A DNA stretch of 64,000 bases from Leisingera sp. S132 (GCF_025144465.1 NZ_CP083553.1:3279001-3343000), one strand, 5' to 3'; counted from the first letter of the stretch, positions 27,837 to 36,954 are shown. Translations and numbers: made by a program. The notes: a model not told the origin generated them from the sequence alone.

Positions 27837-28181
27837 TCAATCCCGGTCTTGCGCATTTTTTTCGGCCTCTTCGGCCAGTTTCTCTTTCTGGATCTCTTGC
27901 GCGGTGCGAAGCATCGTCTTCACCCCGGCGGCCAGGCCCAGCATAATAAACAGCACCATGAAGATGGGCAGGGTTCCAAACAGATGGTCCAGCCCGTATC
28001 CGATGCCAAAGCCGATCCCAAGACCGGCCACCAATTCGATCACCATCCGCCAGGCCTGATTGGCCAGGGAATAATGCTCATCCGCGCGCGGCTTGGGCTC
28101 CTGGGCCTTACGCGCCGCCGCCAATTTCTCCTCCAGCTGCGCCATGCGCTGCTTTTGGTCGTCATCGGTCACGGGCGCCAT
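27837..28181 (-). CDS. atpI: ATP synthase accessory protein AtpI
   Basis: A 114-residue protein of the AtpI/AtpZ family at the head of the F0 operon. A charged N-terminal coiled coil ([16 protein letters not shown]) is followed by two membrane helices with the family glycines ([21 protein letters not shown]) and a charged tail. Family members are proposed to help c-ring assembly or magnesium handling. A GTG start 12 codons upstream is possible, but ATG 28181 gives the usual N-terminus. Confidence 0.88.
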   Translation of the reverse strand: MAPVTDDDQKQRMAQLEEKLAAARKAQEPKPRADEHYSLANQAWRMVIELVAGLGIGFGIGYGLDHLFGTLPIFMVLFIMLGLAAGVKTMLRTAQEIQKEKLAEEAEKNAQDRD

Positions 28182-28376
28182 CCTCACGCGAATTTCTATG
28201 GAGGGTGCTAAGGCCACGGGGCCTAGGAGTCAATTACAAGGATTGAAGATTCAAAATATGCTCATCTCCTTGTTTATGCGCGATATTTTGCCAACCCCCA
28301 TACGCCGCGCCGCTCTGCCGCAGCCGCCGTTAGCGCCAAACTGGTGCGGAATCCATATTCAACCAAAAGGTTGATT

Positions 28377-29273
28377 TTAGCCGGCAGGCGGTTTTGCCGG
28401 CCGCCAGCGCACAATCCGCCCGTCGATCAGCAACAGCCCCAAGAGGATTGCTGCCATGCCCCACAGGTGCTCTGCCAGAAGCGTCTCGCCCAGAATGTAA
28501 GTGCCCAGAAACAGCGCCGAAACCGGCGCGATCAGCGTCGGCATGGTGATGTTGGTCGGCCCCACCTTGGGCAGCACCCAGTAAAAGGCGATGAAGGCCG
28601 CCGAGGTCAGCACAAAGCCGATCACCAGCAGTGACGCCCAGGTTTCCATACGCGTGATCACCGGCACCCCCTCGCTCCACAACGCCAGCGGCGCAATCGC
28701 GGCGGTCGATCCGGTGAGCGCAATGGCGACCAGCACCACCGGTTCCATATCCCGGAAGCTGCGCGCGATATTAACGGAGAACGCATAGCACAGCGGCGCG
28801 CAGAGGGTGATCAGCACCGCCCAGGCTTCCGAGGACTGGCCGCCCTCCAGAATTGGCAGCGACAGCAGCACGATCCCGAGGAACCCGCAGATCACCCCCA
28901 ATGATTTCAGCACCGTGGCCCGCTCTCCTCCGGGCCAGAAATGAGACACGACAACCGCCAGCGCCGGGGTGGTGGCATTGACAATCCCGGCCACGCCGCT
29001 GGCGATATGCTGCTGGCCCAGCGCGTAGAAGGCAAAAGGCCCCGCATAGCTCAGCACGCCGAACCCGAACAGCGCCTGCCAGCGCCCCGCATCGGCCGGC
29101 ACTTTCTTCCGCGCCGCCAGCACGTAGATCCAGCAGCCCAGCGCGCCAAAGCCCACCCGCCCCATGGAGACCGACAGCGGCCCCAACTCGCGTAGCAGAA
29201 TGGCGTTGAACATGAACGACATGCCCCAGCCGATGCCCAGAATGAAAATCACCGCCCAATAGCGCAACGCCAT
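28377..29273 (-). CDS. EamA-family (DMT superfamily) transporter
   Basis: A 298-residue inner-membrane protein with ten predicted membrane helices in two EamA repeats, the layout of metabolite exporters of the drug/metabolite superfamily. Hallmarks include an N-terminal IGWGMSFMFNAILLRELGPLSVSMGRV segment and the second-repeat ending LIAPVSALFLGTYILGETL. Substrate unknown. It diverges from the ArsR-type regulator, which might control it. Confidence 0.88.
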   Translation of the reverse strand: MALRYWAVIFILGIGWGMSFMFNAILLRELGPLSVSMGRVGFGALGCWIYVLAARKKVPADAGRWQALFGFGVLSYAGPFAFYALGQQHIASGVAGIVNATTPALAVVVSHFWPGGERATVLKSLGVICGFLGIVLLSLPILEGGQSSEAWAVLITLCAPLCYAFSVNIARSFRDMEPVVLVAIALTGSTAAIAPLALWSEGVPVITRMETWASLLVIGFVLTSAAFIAFYWVLPKVGPTNITMPTLIAPVSALFLGTYILGETLLAEHLWGMAAILLGLLLIDGRIVRWRPAKPPAG

Positions 29274-29363
29274 GCCAACTGCTCCCTCGAAATGCCTTGC
29301 ACCGATCCATCGCAGTTTTTGCAGGATTGTCGACCCGCTTCTTGCCCTTTAGGAGTATCAGGC

Positions 29364-29708
29364 ATGAGCGACACCCTCGACACCGTCTTTGCGGCCCTGG
29401 CCGACCCGACCCGCCGGGCGATCCTGACCATGCTGCTGGAGGACGACATGGCCGTAACCGACGTGGCAGAGCCGTTTGAGATGTCGCTGGCAGCAATTTC
29501 CAAGCACCTGACCATCCTTACCCGCGCAGGTCTCATCGCGCAGGAAAAGCGCGGCCGGGTCAAATGGTGCAAGCTGCAGCCCGACGCAATGCGGGCCGCA
29601 AGCGTATGGATGCAGGGCTTTGGCCAGTTCGAGCCGGTGAACCTGGACGCCTTCGAACGCTTCCTGGAGGCGGAGCACCTGTCAGAGGACAGCCAGACCG
29701 GCAATTAG
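29364..29708 (+). CDS. ArsR-family winged-helix regulator
   Basis: A 114-residue single-domain HTH regulator: LDTVFAALADPTRRAILTMLL followed by AVTDVAEPFEMSLAAISKHLTILTRAGLI, the recognition-helix region of ArsR/SmtB proteins. No cysteine metal-binding motif (ELCVCDL type) is present, so it is probably not a metal sensor; it resembles the group associated with SRPBCC/AHSA1 proteins. AGGAG lies 8 bases before ATG 29364. It is divergent from an EamA transporter. Confidence 0.9.
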   Translation: MSDTLDTVFAALADPTRRAILTMLLEDDMAVTDVAEPFEMSLAAISKHLTILTRAGLIAQEKRGRVKWCKLQPDAMRAASVWMQGFGQFEPVNLDAFERFLEAEHLSEDSQTGN

Positions 29709-29720
29709 GCGTATTGGCCC

Positions 29721-30131
29721 CTAGCGGACGACAAACACCGAAATGTCGGAATGCAGCACCAGATGGCTGGCGTGGGACGAGAACACATAGTCCAGAATAC
29801 CGGGCATATGGGTGGCGATCACGATCAGGTCCACTTCCAGCTCCTTGGCGGTCCGGGCCAGGATGGAGTCCATCTCTGACCCGACATCCACCGAATGAAC
29901 CGGCAGCCCCTCAACCCTTGCGCCGCTGCTTTCAGCCATCTTGCTGGCCAGTGCAGCCAGTTCATCGCCAGACGGCCCCAAAGTGTGTGCGCCTTCAATC
30001 TGCTCGCCCGTCACATGGACCAGCGTCACGCGTGAGCCATGGTTGGCGGCAAAATCTGCGGCCACGTTCAGAGCTTTCTTGACCCCAGCGGGCATGTGCA
30101 GGTCAACGGGCACCATGATATGCTTGAACAT
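29721..30131 (-). CDS. Universal stress protein family (UspA)
   Basis: A 136-residue single Usp domain with the N-terminal HIMVPVDLHMPAGVKKALNVA strand-helix and C-terminal VDLIVIATHMPGILDYVFSSHASHLVLHSDISVFVV. The usual ATP-binding glycine motif (G-2x-G-9x-G-S/T) is poorly kept, with serines where two of the glycines should be, so this may be a non-nucleotide-binding type. It converges on the ArsR gene. Confidence 0.9.
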   Translation of the reverse strand: MFKHIMVPVDLHMPAGVKKALNVAADFAANHGSRVTLVHVTGEQIEGAHTLGPSGDELAALASKMAESSGARVEGLPVHSVDVGSEMDSILARTAKELEVDLIVIATHMPGILDYVFSSHASHLVLHSDISVFVVR

Positions 30132-30227
30132 CTTTCCCTCCTCTTCCTGACGCGTCCCTCAGGACCAGCATACAGGAAAACAAGAGGCGTGCGTTGACCT
30201 GCCGCAAGCACGCCCGGCACGCAGCGG

Positions 30228-31133
30228 TCAGGCGCGTACCGGCTTGGCGTCCCCCTCCAGCAGCATTGCCAGGGCAACAACCGACATCACCACCCCGATC
30301 AGCACCATGCCCGGCGGCGCACCGCGGCCCAGCGCAATCTCCCACAGGATCACCCAGCTGGGGGTCAGATAGGTATAGGCCATCACCTTGGCCGATGGCA
30401 GCCGCAGGGTGGCGTATTGCAGCAGCACAAAGGTGGCAGCACTGGCAAAAAACGCCAGATAGAACAATCCGATCCAGACGATGCCCGGCAGCTGCATCCA
30501 ACCAGTCGCCAGAATGTCCTGCCAGCCGAACGCCGCCAGCAGCCCGCCGCCCGCCAGCAGCATCCCGAAGGTGAACACCACCGCAGGCTCGCCCCGGTTC
30601 AGCTTGCGCACCATCGGCGTGTAGATCGCGTGCAGCACGCAGCCCCAGAAATAGATGATTTCGCCCTGGCCGATCCGGAACGCCGCCAAGGCGCCCAGGT
30701 CGCCGCGCACGATCACCCAGACCGCACCGGCGGCGCCAATCGACAGCGCCAGCGCCATCCAGCGGGTGGTCACCTGCCGCAACAGCAGCCAGCCAAAGCC
30801 CGCGCTCATCACCGGCACCAGCGTGAACACCGCCGCCGCGCTGACCGGCGCCGCGGTCTGCAGCCCGTAGAACATCAGCACGAAGTAGCCGCCGAACAGC
30901 CCGCCCAGCACCGCAAAGCGCCAGGGGGCCTGGAAATGCGTTCGCCTGATGCCGGATGTGGCCGCGGCGGCGATGCCGATGACCACCGCAGCGATAGCGA
31001 ACCGTGCCGCATTCAGCGCCGCCGGCGCGATTTCGTTGGCAACCATCACGCCCAGCGAAAACGACCCAGCCACCAGTGCCGAAAAGGCAAGCATCGCCAG
31101 ATGCCCGCGCAGCGCCTCGCTCACAGCTGCCAT
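30228..31133 (-). CDS. EamA-family (DMT superfamily) transporter
   Basis: A 301-residue ten-helix membrane protein with two EamA repeats (first repeat SLGVMVANEIAPAALNAARFAIAAVVIG; second ending LTPSWVILWEIALGRG). The start at ATG 31133 overlaps the end of the LysR gene by 13 bases, indicating a lysR-transporter operon. The frame continues upstream through lysR, but that extension is a shadow. Substrate unknown. Confidence 0.88.
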   Translation of the reverse strand: MAAVSEALRGHLAMLAFSALVAGSFSLGVMVANEIAPAALNAARFAIAAVVIGIAAAATSGIRRTHFQAPWRFAVLGGLFGGYFVLMFYGLQTAAPVSAAAVFTLVPVMSAGFGWLLLRQVTTRWMALALSIGAAGAVWVIVRGDLGALAAFRIGQGEIIYFWGCVLHAIYTPMVRKLNRGEPAVVFTFGMLLAGGGLLAAFGWQDILATGWMQLPGIVWIGLFYLAFFASAATFVLLQYATLRLPSAKVMAYTYLTPSWVILWEIALGRGAPPGMVLIGVVMSVVALAMLLEGDAKPVRA

Positions 31134-31999
31134 TCCTTGGCCTGTTCCTTGAGGAACTTCAAAAACGCCTGCACCTTGGTGGTGCGGTGCAGGTCCACAT
31201 GGGTCACCAGCCAAAGCGTGCCTTCCCATTCTTCCTGCGGCGCCATCATTTCCACCAGGTTCGGGTTCTGCCGCGCCTCCCAGGCCGCCATGAATCCGAT
31301 GCCCGCGCCGCTGTGCACCGCGTTCTGCATGGTGAACCCGTTGGAGCACCGGAACGAGATCGCCTCAGCCGGCGCATGAGCCCGCAGCCAGCGCGAAAAC
31401 GGAGCGCGGCTGTTTTCATCGTCATTGCCAATGAAGCGGTGATTGGCCATGTCCTCCACCCCCTGCAGCACGCCGTATTTCTCGGTATAGGCCTTGGAGG
31501 CATAAAGCCCGACCTGCTGCTTGATGAAGGGCTGCACCACATTGTCCGGCTGATCCGGGGCGTTGCCGGCCCGCACCGCCACATGCGCCTCGCCGTATTC
31601 CAGCCGGAACAGCCGGTCGCCGGTCAGATAGCGGATGATCAGTCCCGGGTGCATGTCCTGGAACTCCTTCAGCGCCGGCACCAGCATCGGCGCAAAAGAC
31701 GCAAGCGACGTCACCACCAGCTCGCCGGAGACATCATCGCCCTGCCCCTTCAGCCGGCCGACCAGCTGGCTGAACTGATCATCGGTCGCCTGCGCCACCC
31801 GCAACAGATCCTGCCCGGCCTCCGTCGGCGTGTAGCCGCGGGCATGGCGCTGGAACAGCTTCACCCCCAGCCGCGCCTCGATAGCGTCGATATGTCGGAT
31901 TACCGTGGCATGGTGCACCCCCAGCACCTCGGCGGCACCGCTGACCGTGCCCATCCGGGCGACCTGATAGGCGGTACGCACCTCATCCCAATTGTCCAT
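31121..31999 (-). CDS. LysR-family transcriptional regulator
   Basis: A 292-residue LTTR. The N-terminal winged helix (YQVARMGTVSGAAEVLGVHHATVIRHIDAIEARLGVKLFQRH, about residues 10-50) is followed by a substrate-binding domain of the periplasmic-binding-protein type. AAGGAGG precedes ATG 31999. It diverges from azoR, the standard layout for an LTTR and its target, and overlaps the EamA gene downstream. Confidence 0.93.
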   Translation of the reverse strand: MDNWDEVRTAYQVARMGTVSGAAEVLGVHHATVIRHIDAIEARLGVKLFQRHARGYTPTEAGQDLLRVAQATDDQFSQLVGRLKGQGDDVSGELVVTSLASFAPMLVPALKEFQDMHPGLIIRYLTGDRLFRLEYGEAHVAVRAGNAPDQPDNVVQPFIKQQVGLYASKAYTEKYGVLQGVEDMANHRFIGNDDENSRAPFSRWLRAHAPAEAISFRCSNGFTMQNAVHSGAGIGFMAAWEARQNPNLVEMMAPQEEWEGTLWLVTHVDLHRTTKVQAFLKFLKEQAKEWQL

Positions 32000-32064
32000 G
32001 GCTGCCTCCTTGCCGATCCGCGCGACATGCGCACAAGCGCACACTCGATGTTACTTTTGCGGCG

Positions 32065-32082
32065 TTGCGTTCGAAAATGCAA
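32065..32082. promoter_or_regulatory. Possible LysR-type box between lysR and azoR
   Basis: TTGC (32065-32068) and GCAA (32079-32082) form an imperfectly extended inverted repeat with an AT-rich centre that fits the T-N11-A pattern of LTTR sites. It lies 42 bases upstream of the azoR start in the divergent intergenic region. Short arms make this tentative. Confidence 0.3.
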
Positions 32083-32123
32083 TAACCCAAATTTCTGTCA
32101 GCAACAAGCACAGGAACTTTGAC

Positions 32124-32705
32124 ATGACCCGCACCGTTATGCACCTCGACTCCTCCGCCCGCACCGAAGGCTCGGTGACCCGGGGCCTCTCCGCACAGAT
32201 CGTCAGCCGACTGGACGCGGACACTGTGATCCGCCGCGACCTCGCCGCACCGCTACCGCTGCTGGACGGCGCCTGGATCGGGGCAAACTTCACCCCCGCC
32301 GACCAGCGCAGCGAGGCAGACAAACAGCTGCTCGCCCTCTCCGACGCGCTGGTCGAGGAGCTGAAACAGGCCGACACCATCGTGATCGGCACGCCGATCT
32401 ACAACTTCTCGGTGCCCTCCACGCTGAAGGCCTGGATCGACCTGGTGGCCCGCGTCGGCGTCACCTTCCGCTATACGGACACCGGCCCCATCGGCCTGCT
32501 GGAGGGCAAGCGCGCCATTATTGCCGTGGCCTCCGGCGGCACCCAGGCCGGATCCGACATCGACTTTGCCACCACCTACCTGCGCCATGTGCTGGGTTTC
32601 ATCGGCATAACCAATGTCCAGATCGTGGCCGCCGACGCCATGTCCATCGACGCCGAGGGCGCGCTGGCCAAAGCGAAAAACCAAATCGAAGCGCTGGCGG
32701 CCTGA
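32124..32705 (+). CDS. azoR: FMN-dependent NADH azoreductase / quinone reductase
   Basis: A 193-residue flavodoxin-like homodimeric oxidoreductase that reduces quinones and azo compounds with NADH. Family motifs are visible: the N-terminal HLDSSARTEGSVTR phosphate loop, GTPIYNFSVPSTLKAWIDLVARVGVTFRYT around the FMN site, and GPIGLLEGKRAIIAVASGG. It is divergent from the LysR regulator and ends at a strong terminator. Confidence 0.93.
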   Translation: MTRTVMHLDSSARTEGSVTRGLSAQIVSRLDADTVIRRDLAAPLPLLDGAWIGANFTPADQRSEADKQLLALSDALVEELKQADTIVIGTPIYNFSVPSTLKAWIDLVARVGVTFRYTDTGPIGLLEGKRAIIAVASGGTQAGSDIDFATTYLRHVLGFIGITNVQIVAADAMSIDAEGALAKAKNQIEALAA

Positions 32706-32729
32706 CCCCCTGCACCGCCGCGCGCTCCT

Positions 32730-32759
32730 GCCGCCAGCCCTCCGGCTGGCGGCCTTTTT
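32730..32759 (+). terminator. Rho-independent terminator after azoR
   Basis: A perfect 10-bp GC-rich stem (GCCGCCAGCC 32730-32739 with GGCTGGCGGC 32744-32753) with a 4-base loop, directly followed by CTTTTTG, 25 bases after the azoR stop. Confidence 0.92.
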
Positions 32760-32826
32760 GCGTTTAGCACCACGGCTCGCCCTGTGCCACTCTGCCTGCA
32801 CCGGTATTTCAAAAACAGGCATTCCC

Positions 32827-33579
32827 ATGAAGAAGATCGGCATTCTCGGCGGCGTCGGCTGGGCCTCCACCCTCGATTACTACCGCGCCATTTGCGAAGG
32901 AGCCGGAAGGTTCTTTGCAGAGCGCGGCGCGGGCACACCGCTGCCGGTGCCGCCGATCACCATCGAATCCGTGGTTCAGGCCCAGACCCGCGCGTTGCGC
33001 GGCCGCCCGGGGGATGAAGCAAGCTGGACCGCTTTTGATGCCGTCTTCCGCGAGGCGATGCTGACGCTGGAACGCGCTGGCTGCGACTTCGCCATTATCG
33101 CGTCCAACACCCCGCACGCCCGCCTGCACGCGATCCGCGAGGGCGTGGTGATGCCAATCCTCAGCATCTTCGACGCCACCGCAGAAGCTACCGCCGCAAC
33201 CGGCGCCGCCCGCGCGCTGGTGCTGGGCACCGCCGTCACCATGCAGGCCAGCAACTATGCCAGCGTGCTCGCCGCACAGGGCGTCACAGCAAATGAGACC
33301 CTGCCGCAGGACGAGATCGCCGAGATGCAGATGATGATCGACGAGGATTTCTACGGCGGCGCTTCCGCCACCGCACAGGCCCGCCTGCTGCGCTTTTGCG
33401 CGAGACACGCCCAGCCCGGCACCGCCATCCTGCTGGCCTGCACCGAGCTGCCGCTTGCCTTCCCCGATCACATCGACGACGTCAGCTTCGAGGCCGGCGG
33501 CTTCCTGTTTGTGAACCCCTCCGCCGCCCATGTGGCCGCCGCGCTGGATCTGGCACTGGCGGATGAAATGGCGGGTTAG
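32827..33579 (+). CDS. Aspartate/glutamate racemase family protein with Ser/Cys active site
   Basis: A 250-residue member of the Asp/Glu/hydantoin racemase superfamily, with the N-terminal KIGILGGVGWASTLDYY motif. These enzymes usually use two cysteines. Here the first, in the CNTxH motif, is Ser93 (IIASNTPH), while the second is kept as Cys205 (LLACTELPL). Asymmetric sites occur in family members such as E. coli YgeA (Thr/Cys), which act on amino acids other than Asp. The stop overlaps the convergent ProXp-type gene. Confidence 0.85.
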   Translation: MKKIGILGGVGWASTLDYYRAICEGAGRFFAERGAGTPLPVPPITIESVVQAQTRALRGRPGDEASWTAFDAVFREAMLTLERAGCDFAIIASNTPHARLHAIREGVVMPILSIFDATAEATAATGAARALVLGTAVTMQASNYASVLAAQGVTANETLPQDEIAEMQMMIDEDFYGGASATAQARLLRFCARHAQPGTAILLACTELPLAFPDHIDDVSFEAGGFLFVNPSAAHVAAALDLALADEMAG

Positions 33580-34103
33580 ACCCAGCGCACCTCAACGCCG
33601 ATGCGTTCAAAGAACGCCATCACATCATCGCGCTTCATCGCCACCGTGCGGTCGTTGACCAGCGGGTGCATATAGATCACGTCCGCCTCTTGCGCCTGCG
33701 CATCCATATAGAAGGTGACGCCCTTCTCCGCGCCGGTGATCATCGCCAGCGGGCTGACCGCGCCGGGGCGGATACCCAGGTTCTCCAGAAGCCGGTCAGC
33801 GGAACCAAAGGACAGGTTGCCGATCCCCAGCTCTGCGCCCAGCGCCTTCAGGTCGATCTCCCGGTCCTGCTGCAGTGTCACCAGGTAGTTCCGCTTCTTC
33901 TTGTCGCGCAGGAACAGGTTCTTCAGCCGCAGCGCGTTTTCGCCCGGCACCATGAACTGCTCCTCGACGCCCTTGGCGTCCTCCACCGTGCGCAGCGGCA
34001 CATGGGTATGCAGCTGATAGGCAATGCCCCAGTCGTCCAGCTGCTTCAGCAGCGCATCCGAGGAGATGGGCAGGCTGTCCTGATAGGTGGATGAGGCGTC
34101 CAT
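33576..34103 (-). CDS. Prolyl-tRNA editing protein (YbaK/ProXp-ala type)
   Basis: A free-standing trans-editing domain that hydrolyses mischarged Ala-tRNAPro. The 175-residue product shows KNLFLRDKKKRNYLV with the catalytic lysine region, the GxVSPLAMI loop and YMHPLVNDRTVAM, all typical of ProXp-ala/PrdX proteins. ATG 34103 has GGAG 8 bases upstream. The gene lies downstream of the EF-G-like gene on the same strand, after a 141-base gap containing a hairpin. Confidence 0.9.
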   Translation of the reverse strand: MDASSTYQDSLPISSDALLKQLDDWGIAYQLHTHVPLRTVEDAKGVEEQFMVPGENALRLKNLFLRDKKKRNYLVTLQQDREIDLKALGAELGIGNLSFGSADRLLENLGIRPGAVSPLAMITGAEKGVTFYMDAQAQEADVIYMHPLVNDRTVAMKRDDVMAFFERIGVEVRWV

Positions 34104-34213
34104 GATCTTACTCCGCAAGCGGTTCCGGTTTGCCGTGCAGATCGCAAAAAACAGCGCCGGGACGCAAGCGGTGTTCCGCCGCCTGCGCCCCGTTTTGCGC
34201 CATCGCCGCGGAG

Positions 34214-34233
34214 GGCGGGCGCGAACGCCCGCC
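34214..34233 (-). terminator. GC-rich hairpin downstream of the EF-G-like gene
   Basis: GGCGGGCG and CGCCCGCC form a perfect 8-bp stem; read on the minus strand the loop is TTCG. It lies 11 bases after the EF-G-like stop codon. No T-run follows, so it may act as an mRNA 3'-end stabiliser or partial terminator. Confidence 0.5.
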
Positions 34234-34244
34234 GCCCGGCCAGA

Positions 34245-36152
34245 TCACGCCTCGGCGAAATCGGCCCTTCGCGCCTCCTCGTAGTGGTCGAAATCGGTGC
34301 TGAACCAGCCGGTGCCGCGGGTGGCACTGGCCAGGGTGCTGCACAGCTCATCCTGCGCCGACATCGGCAGCAGCGTCTCGAACACGTCCCAGCCCGCGGC
34401 GCCCTCTTCTGCCTCAAAGCCCAGGATCTGCCCTTTCATGCCGCTCACTACCGGAACCAGCCCGCCGGTGAAGACCGACGGCACATGGATATGCACCCGC
34501 ATGATCGGCTGCAGCAGGGTCAGACCGGCCTCGCCCAGCGCCTCCTTCACCGCGTTCTTGCCCGCGGTCCGGAAGGCATAGTCGGAACTGTCCACCGAAT
34601 GGTGCTTGCCGTCCTTCAGCGTCACGCAGACATCCACCACCGGATGGCCGTTCGGCCCCTGCGCCAGCGCCTCGCGCGCGCCCGCCTCGACCGAGGGGAT
34701 GTAGTTCTTGGGCACCGCGCCGCCCTTCACGGTTTCCTCGAACACGAACCCGCTGCCGCGCGGCAAGGGCTTCACCTCGATCACCACATCCGCAAACTGC
34801 CCGGCGCCGCCCGACTGCTTGCGGTGACGGTGATGCACCTGCACGGATTTCTTGATAGTTTCGCGCAAGGCCGGCGGCACCGGCCCCTCCTCCACCTCGA
34901 CGCCAAACTCGTCCTTCAGCGCCTGCTTGATCCGGCGCATGTGCAGCGGCCCCTGCAGGTTCAAAAGCACATGGCCGCTAGCCTCATCCTGGTCCAGCAC
35001 CAGCGCCGGGTCGATTTCCGCCAGCCGCTCCAGCGCGGTGGACAGGCGGGCATCGTCGCGCTCATTCACCGGGGTGATGATCCGCCGGAAGGTCGAGGGC
35101 CGCGGCTGCGCCCACTCCGGCAGCGGCGATGCACCATCCGTCCCATAGGCAAAGCCCAGATTCAGATGGTCGGATTTCACCGCCTTCCCCATGTCGCCCG
35201 GTGTCAGCCTGGTGTTCGCTTGCGATCCAACGCCGGTCAGCGATCCCAGCGCGGCACCGCCAACCGGCACGCCATTGCCGACGCTGCCGTCCAGCGCCCG
35301 CACCATCACCGTCTTGCCCAGATGCTTGACCAGATCCGCCATGCAGCCGACCGCCAGCACGCTGCCGTCCTGCGACAACCGTTCCAGCGCCGCCCCCACA
35401 TCCGGCGCCTCATGGCGCAGCGACTTCATCAGCCGCAGGATCCCGTTCTTGTGCTCCGCCGATCCCATCAGCGCCGGGATCAGGTCATTGTGCTGCAGCA
35501 CCTTCGTGGCCACCTCATAGGCCTCTTCCGCCATCACCTGCTGATCCTCGATCAGCTCCTCCAGCAGCGTGTCGTCAAAATCCGCCAGCGCCTCCAGCAG
35601 TTCGGTGCGGGCTTCCTGCTCGCGTGCGTACATCGCCACCGGCAGCTCGATCAGCGCCGAAGGCTTGCCCTCCTGATACTGCCAGGCCCGTTCGGAAATC
35701 AGATCCACAGCACCCACAACCTGCCCATCCTCGCGGATCGGCACCTGCCGCAGGATGATGTTGTGGCTGCAATAGGCCTGAAGCGCGGCAACGATCTCCG
35801 CTACCCGGTCCGTTGCCTGGTCCATACGGTTGACAAAAATAAAGGCGGGAACCCCCGCCTCCTCCAGCTTGCGCAGATACGGCGCGCTCAGCACCGCAGC
35901 GCCGGCGTCAGCCGGAACGCAGAGGACGGCAGCATCGCTGGCAGCCAGCGCCGGTCCCGCCTGCGCCAGATTGTCGGCACCGCCTGCGATGTCGATCGCG
36001 GCCCAATCCTCCCCCATAAATGAAAAAGGCTGCAAAGCGGTGACGCCTGCAACCTCCTGCCTTTTGCCAGCGGCACTGTCCAGATTGGCCAGCGCCGTGG
36101 CCAGCGTTGATTTGCCGGACTGCGACGGTCCCAGAATAGTGAAAACGCGCAT
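34245..36152 (-). CDS. EF-G-like translational GTPase (EF-G paralogue)
   Basis: A 635-residue relative of elongation factor G. It keeps a G domain with P-loop GPSQSGKST (residues 8-16), DIAG at the G3 site and NRMD at G4, then EF-G domains II-V (domain IV with GGAGQFADVVIEVKPLPRG; domain V with IMRVHIHVPSVFTGGLVPVVSGMKGQI). The switch I region is much shorter than in true EF-G, so ribosomal translocation is unlikely to be its job. Start at ATG 36152 with GGGAGG upstream; the frame extends to 36308 without support. The actual role of this group is unclear. Confidence 0.88.
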   Translation of the reverse strand: MRVFTILGPSQSGKSTLATALANLDSAAGKRQEVAGVTALQPFSFMGEDWAAIDIAGGADNLAQAGPALAASDAAVLCVPADAGAAVLSAPYLRKLEEAGVPAFIFVNRMDQATDRVAEIVAALQAYCSHNIILRQVPIREDGQVVGAVDLISERAWQYQEGKPSALIELPVAMYAREQEARTELLEALADFDDTLLEELIEDQQVMAEEAYEVATKVLQHNDLIPALMGSAEHKNGILRLMKSLRHEAPDVGAALERLSQDGSVLAVGCMADLVKHLGKTVMVRALDGSVGNGVPVGGAALGSLTGVGSQANTRLTPGDMGKAVKSDHLNLGFAYGTDGASPLPEWAQPRPSTFRRIITPVNERDDARLSTALERLAEIDPALVLDQDEASGHVLLNLQGPLHMRRIKQALKDEFGVEVEEGPVPPALRETIKKSVQVHHRHRKQSGGAGQFADVVIEVKPLPRGSGFVFEETVKGGAVPKNYIPSVEAGAREALAQGPNGHPVVDVCVTLKDGKHHSVDSSDYAFRTAGKNAVKEALGEAGLTLLQPIMRVHIHVPSVFTGGLVPVVSGMKGQILGFEAEEGAAGWDVFETLLPMSAQDELCSTLASATRGTGWFSTDFDHYEEARRADFAEA

Positions 36153-36426
36153 GTTCTCAGATCCTCCCTTAGCTGATGCGAATGCCCGCCTAGGACCGCA
36201 GCCGCCAAGGGCGTGCAGCTTGCCTGTGCCAAAGATCTGCCTCGGTGCTCTTCTGAGCGCCCCGTGCCGGTGAGTGGGCAGCAAGGGGCCGTTTTCGATG
36301 TTGGCCAAGCGTCCGCCCCCGAGTCAAGCGCGCAGAGGGCGTAGCGGCGGCGCCCCGCGCACGGTTTTGACGCAACCGGTGCCGATTTCCCCTCCCTCTC
36401 GCCTTTCCCTTGGGTAAGCTTGAATT

Positions 36427-36954
36427 ATGAAAATCACCCGCAACACGCCTGAGCAGCTGATCCTGGCCGACAACCCCTGGTTCATCGGCATCGCCCTCAT
36501 CCTGTTTATCCTCGTTTTTGTCGGCGCAGGCCTGGGGGCCGCCAGCACCGGCGGTGAGAACCTCTGGTTCGGCCTTTTCTTTGCCCTCGCGGGCGGCGGC
36601 ATGGGCTTTGCCGCCTTCTGCCTGTTCGTGCGCCGGGTGCAGGTGATCCTCGACAGGCCCGGCGGCAGCATCGTGATCCGGCGCCAGTCGGTGTTCGGCT
36701 ACAACCGGGTAGAGCACCGCCTCGCCGACCTCTCCCACGCCGAGGTGGAAAGCACCACCAGCCGCAGCGAGGGCCGCACCCGCACGCTCCACCGCCCGGT
36801 GCTGGTGCTGGACAGCGGCATGAGCGCCGGCCGCCACCCGGTGGTCGAGGCCTACACCAGCGGCCGCGGTGCCCAGCGGCTGGCTGATGCGGTCAATGCG
36901 TGGCTGCCAGCCGATAGCCGGCCAAAGGTTGACTCCGCCCCCCAATCCGCGTAA
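36427..36954 (+). CDS. Two-helix membrane protein of unknown function
   Basis: A 175-residue protein. Residues 18-39 and 48-69 form two hydrophobic helices; the remaining C-terminal domain is soluble with strands such as VILDRPGGSIVIRRQSVFGY and a PVLVLDSGMSAGRHPVVEAYTSG stretch, reminiscent of bacterial PH-like domains fused to membrane helices. I cannot assign a named family. The 274-base gap upstream, shared with the EF-G-like gene, shows no other gene. Confidence 0.7.
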   Translation: MKITRNTPEQLILADNPWFIGIALILFILVFVGAGLGAASTGGENLWFGLFFALAGGGMGFAAFCLFVRRVQVILDRPGGSIVIRRQSVFGYNRVEHRLADLSHAEVESTTSRSEGRTRTLHRPVLVLDSGMSAGRHPVVEAYTSGRGAQRLADAVNAWLPADSRPKVDSAPQSA

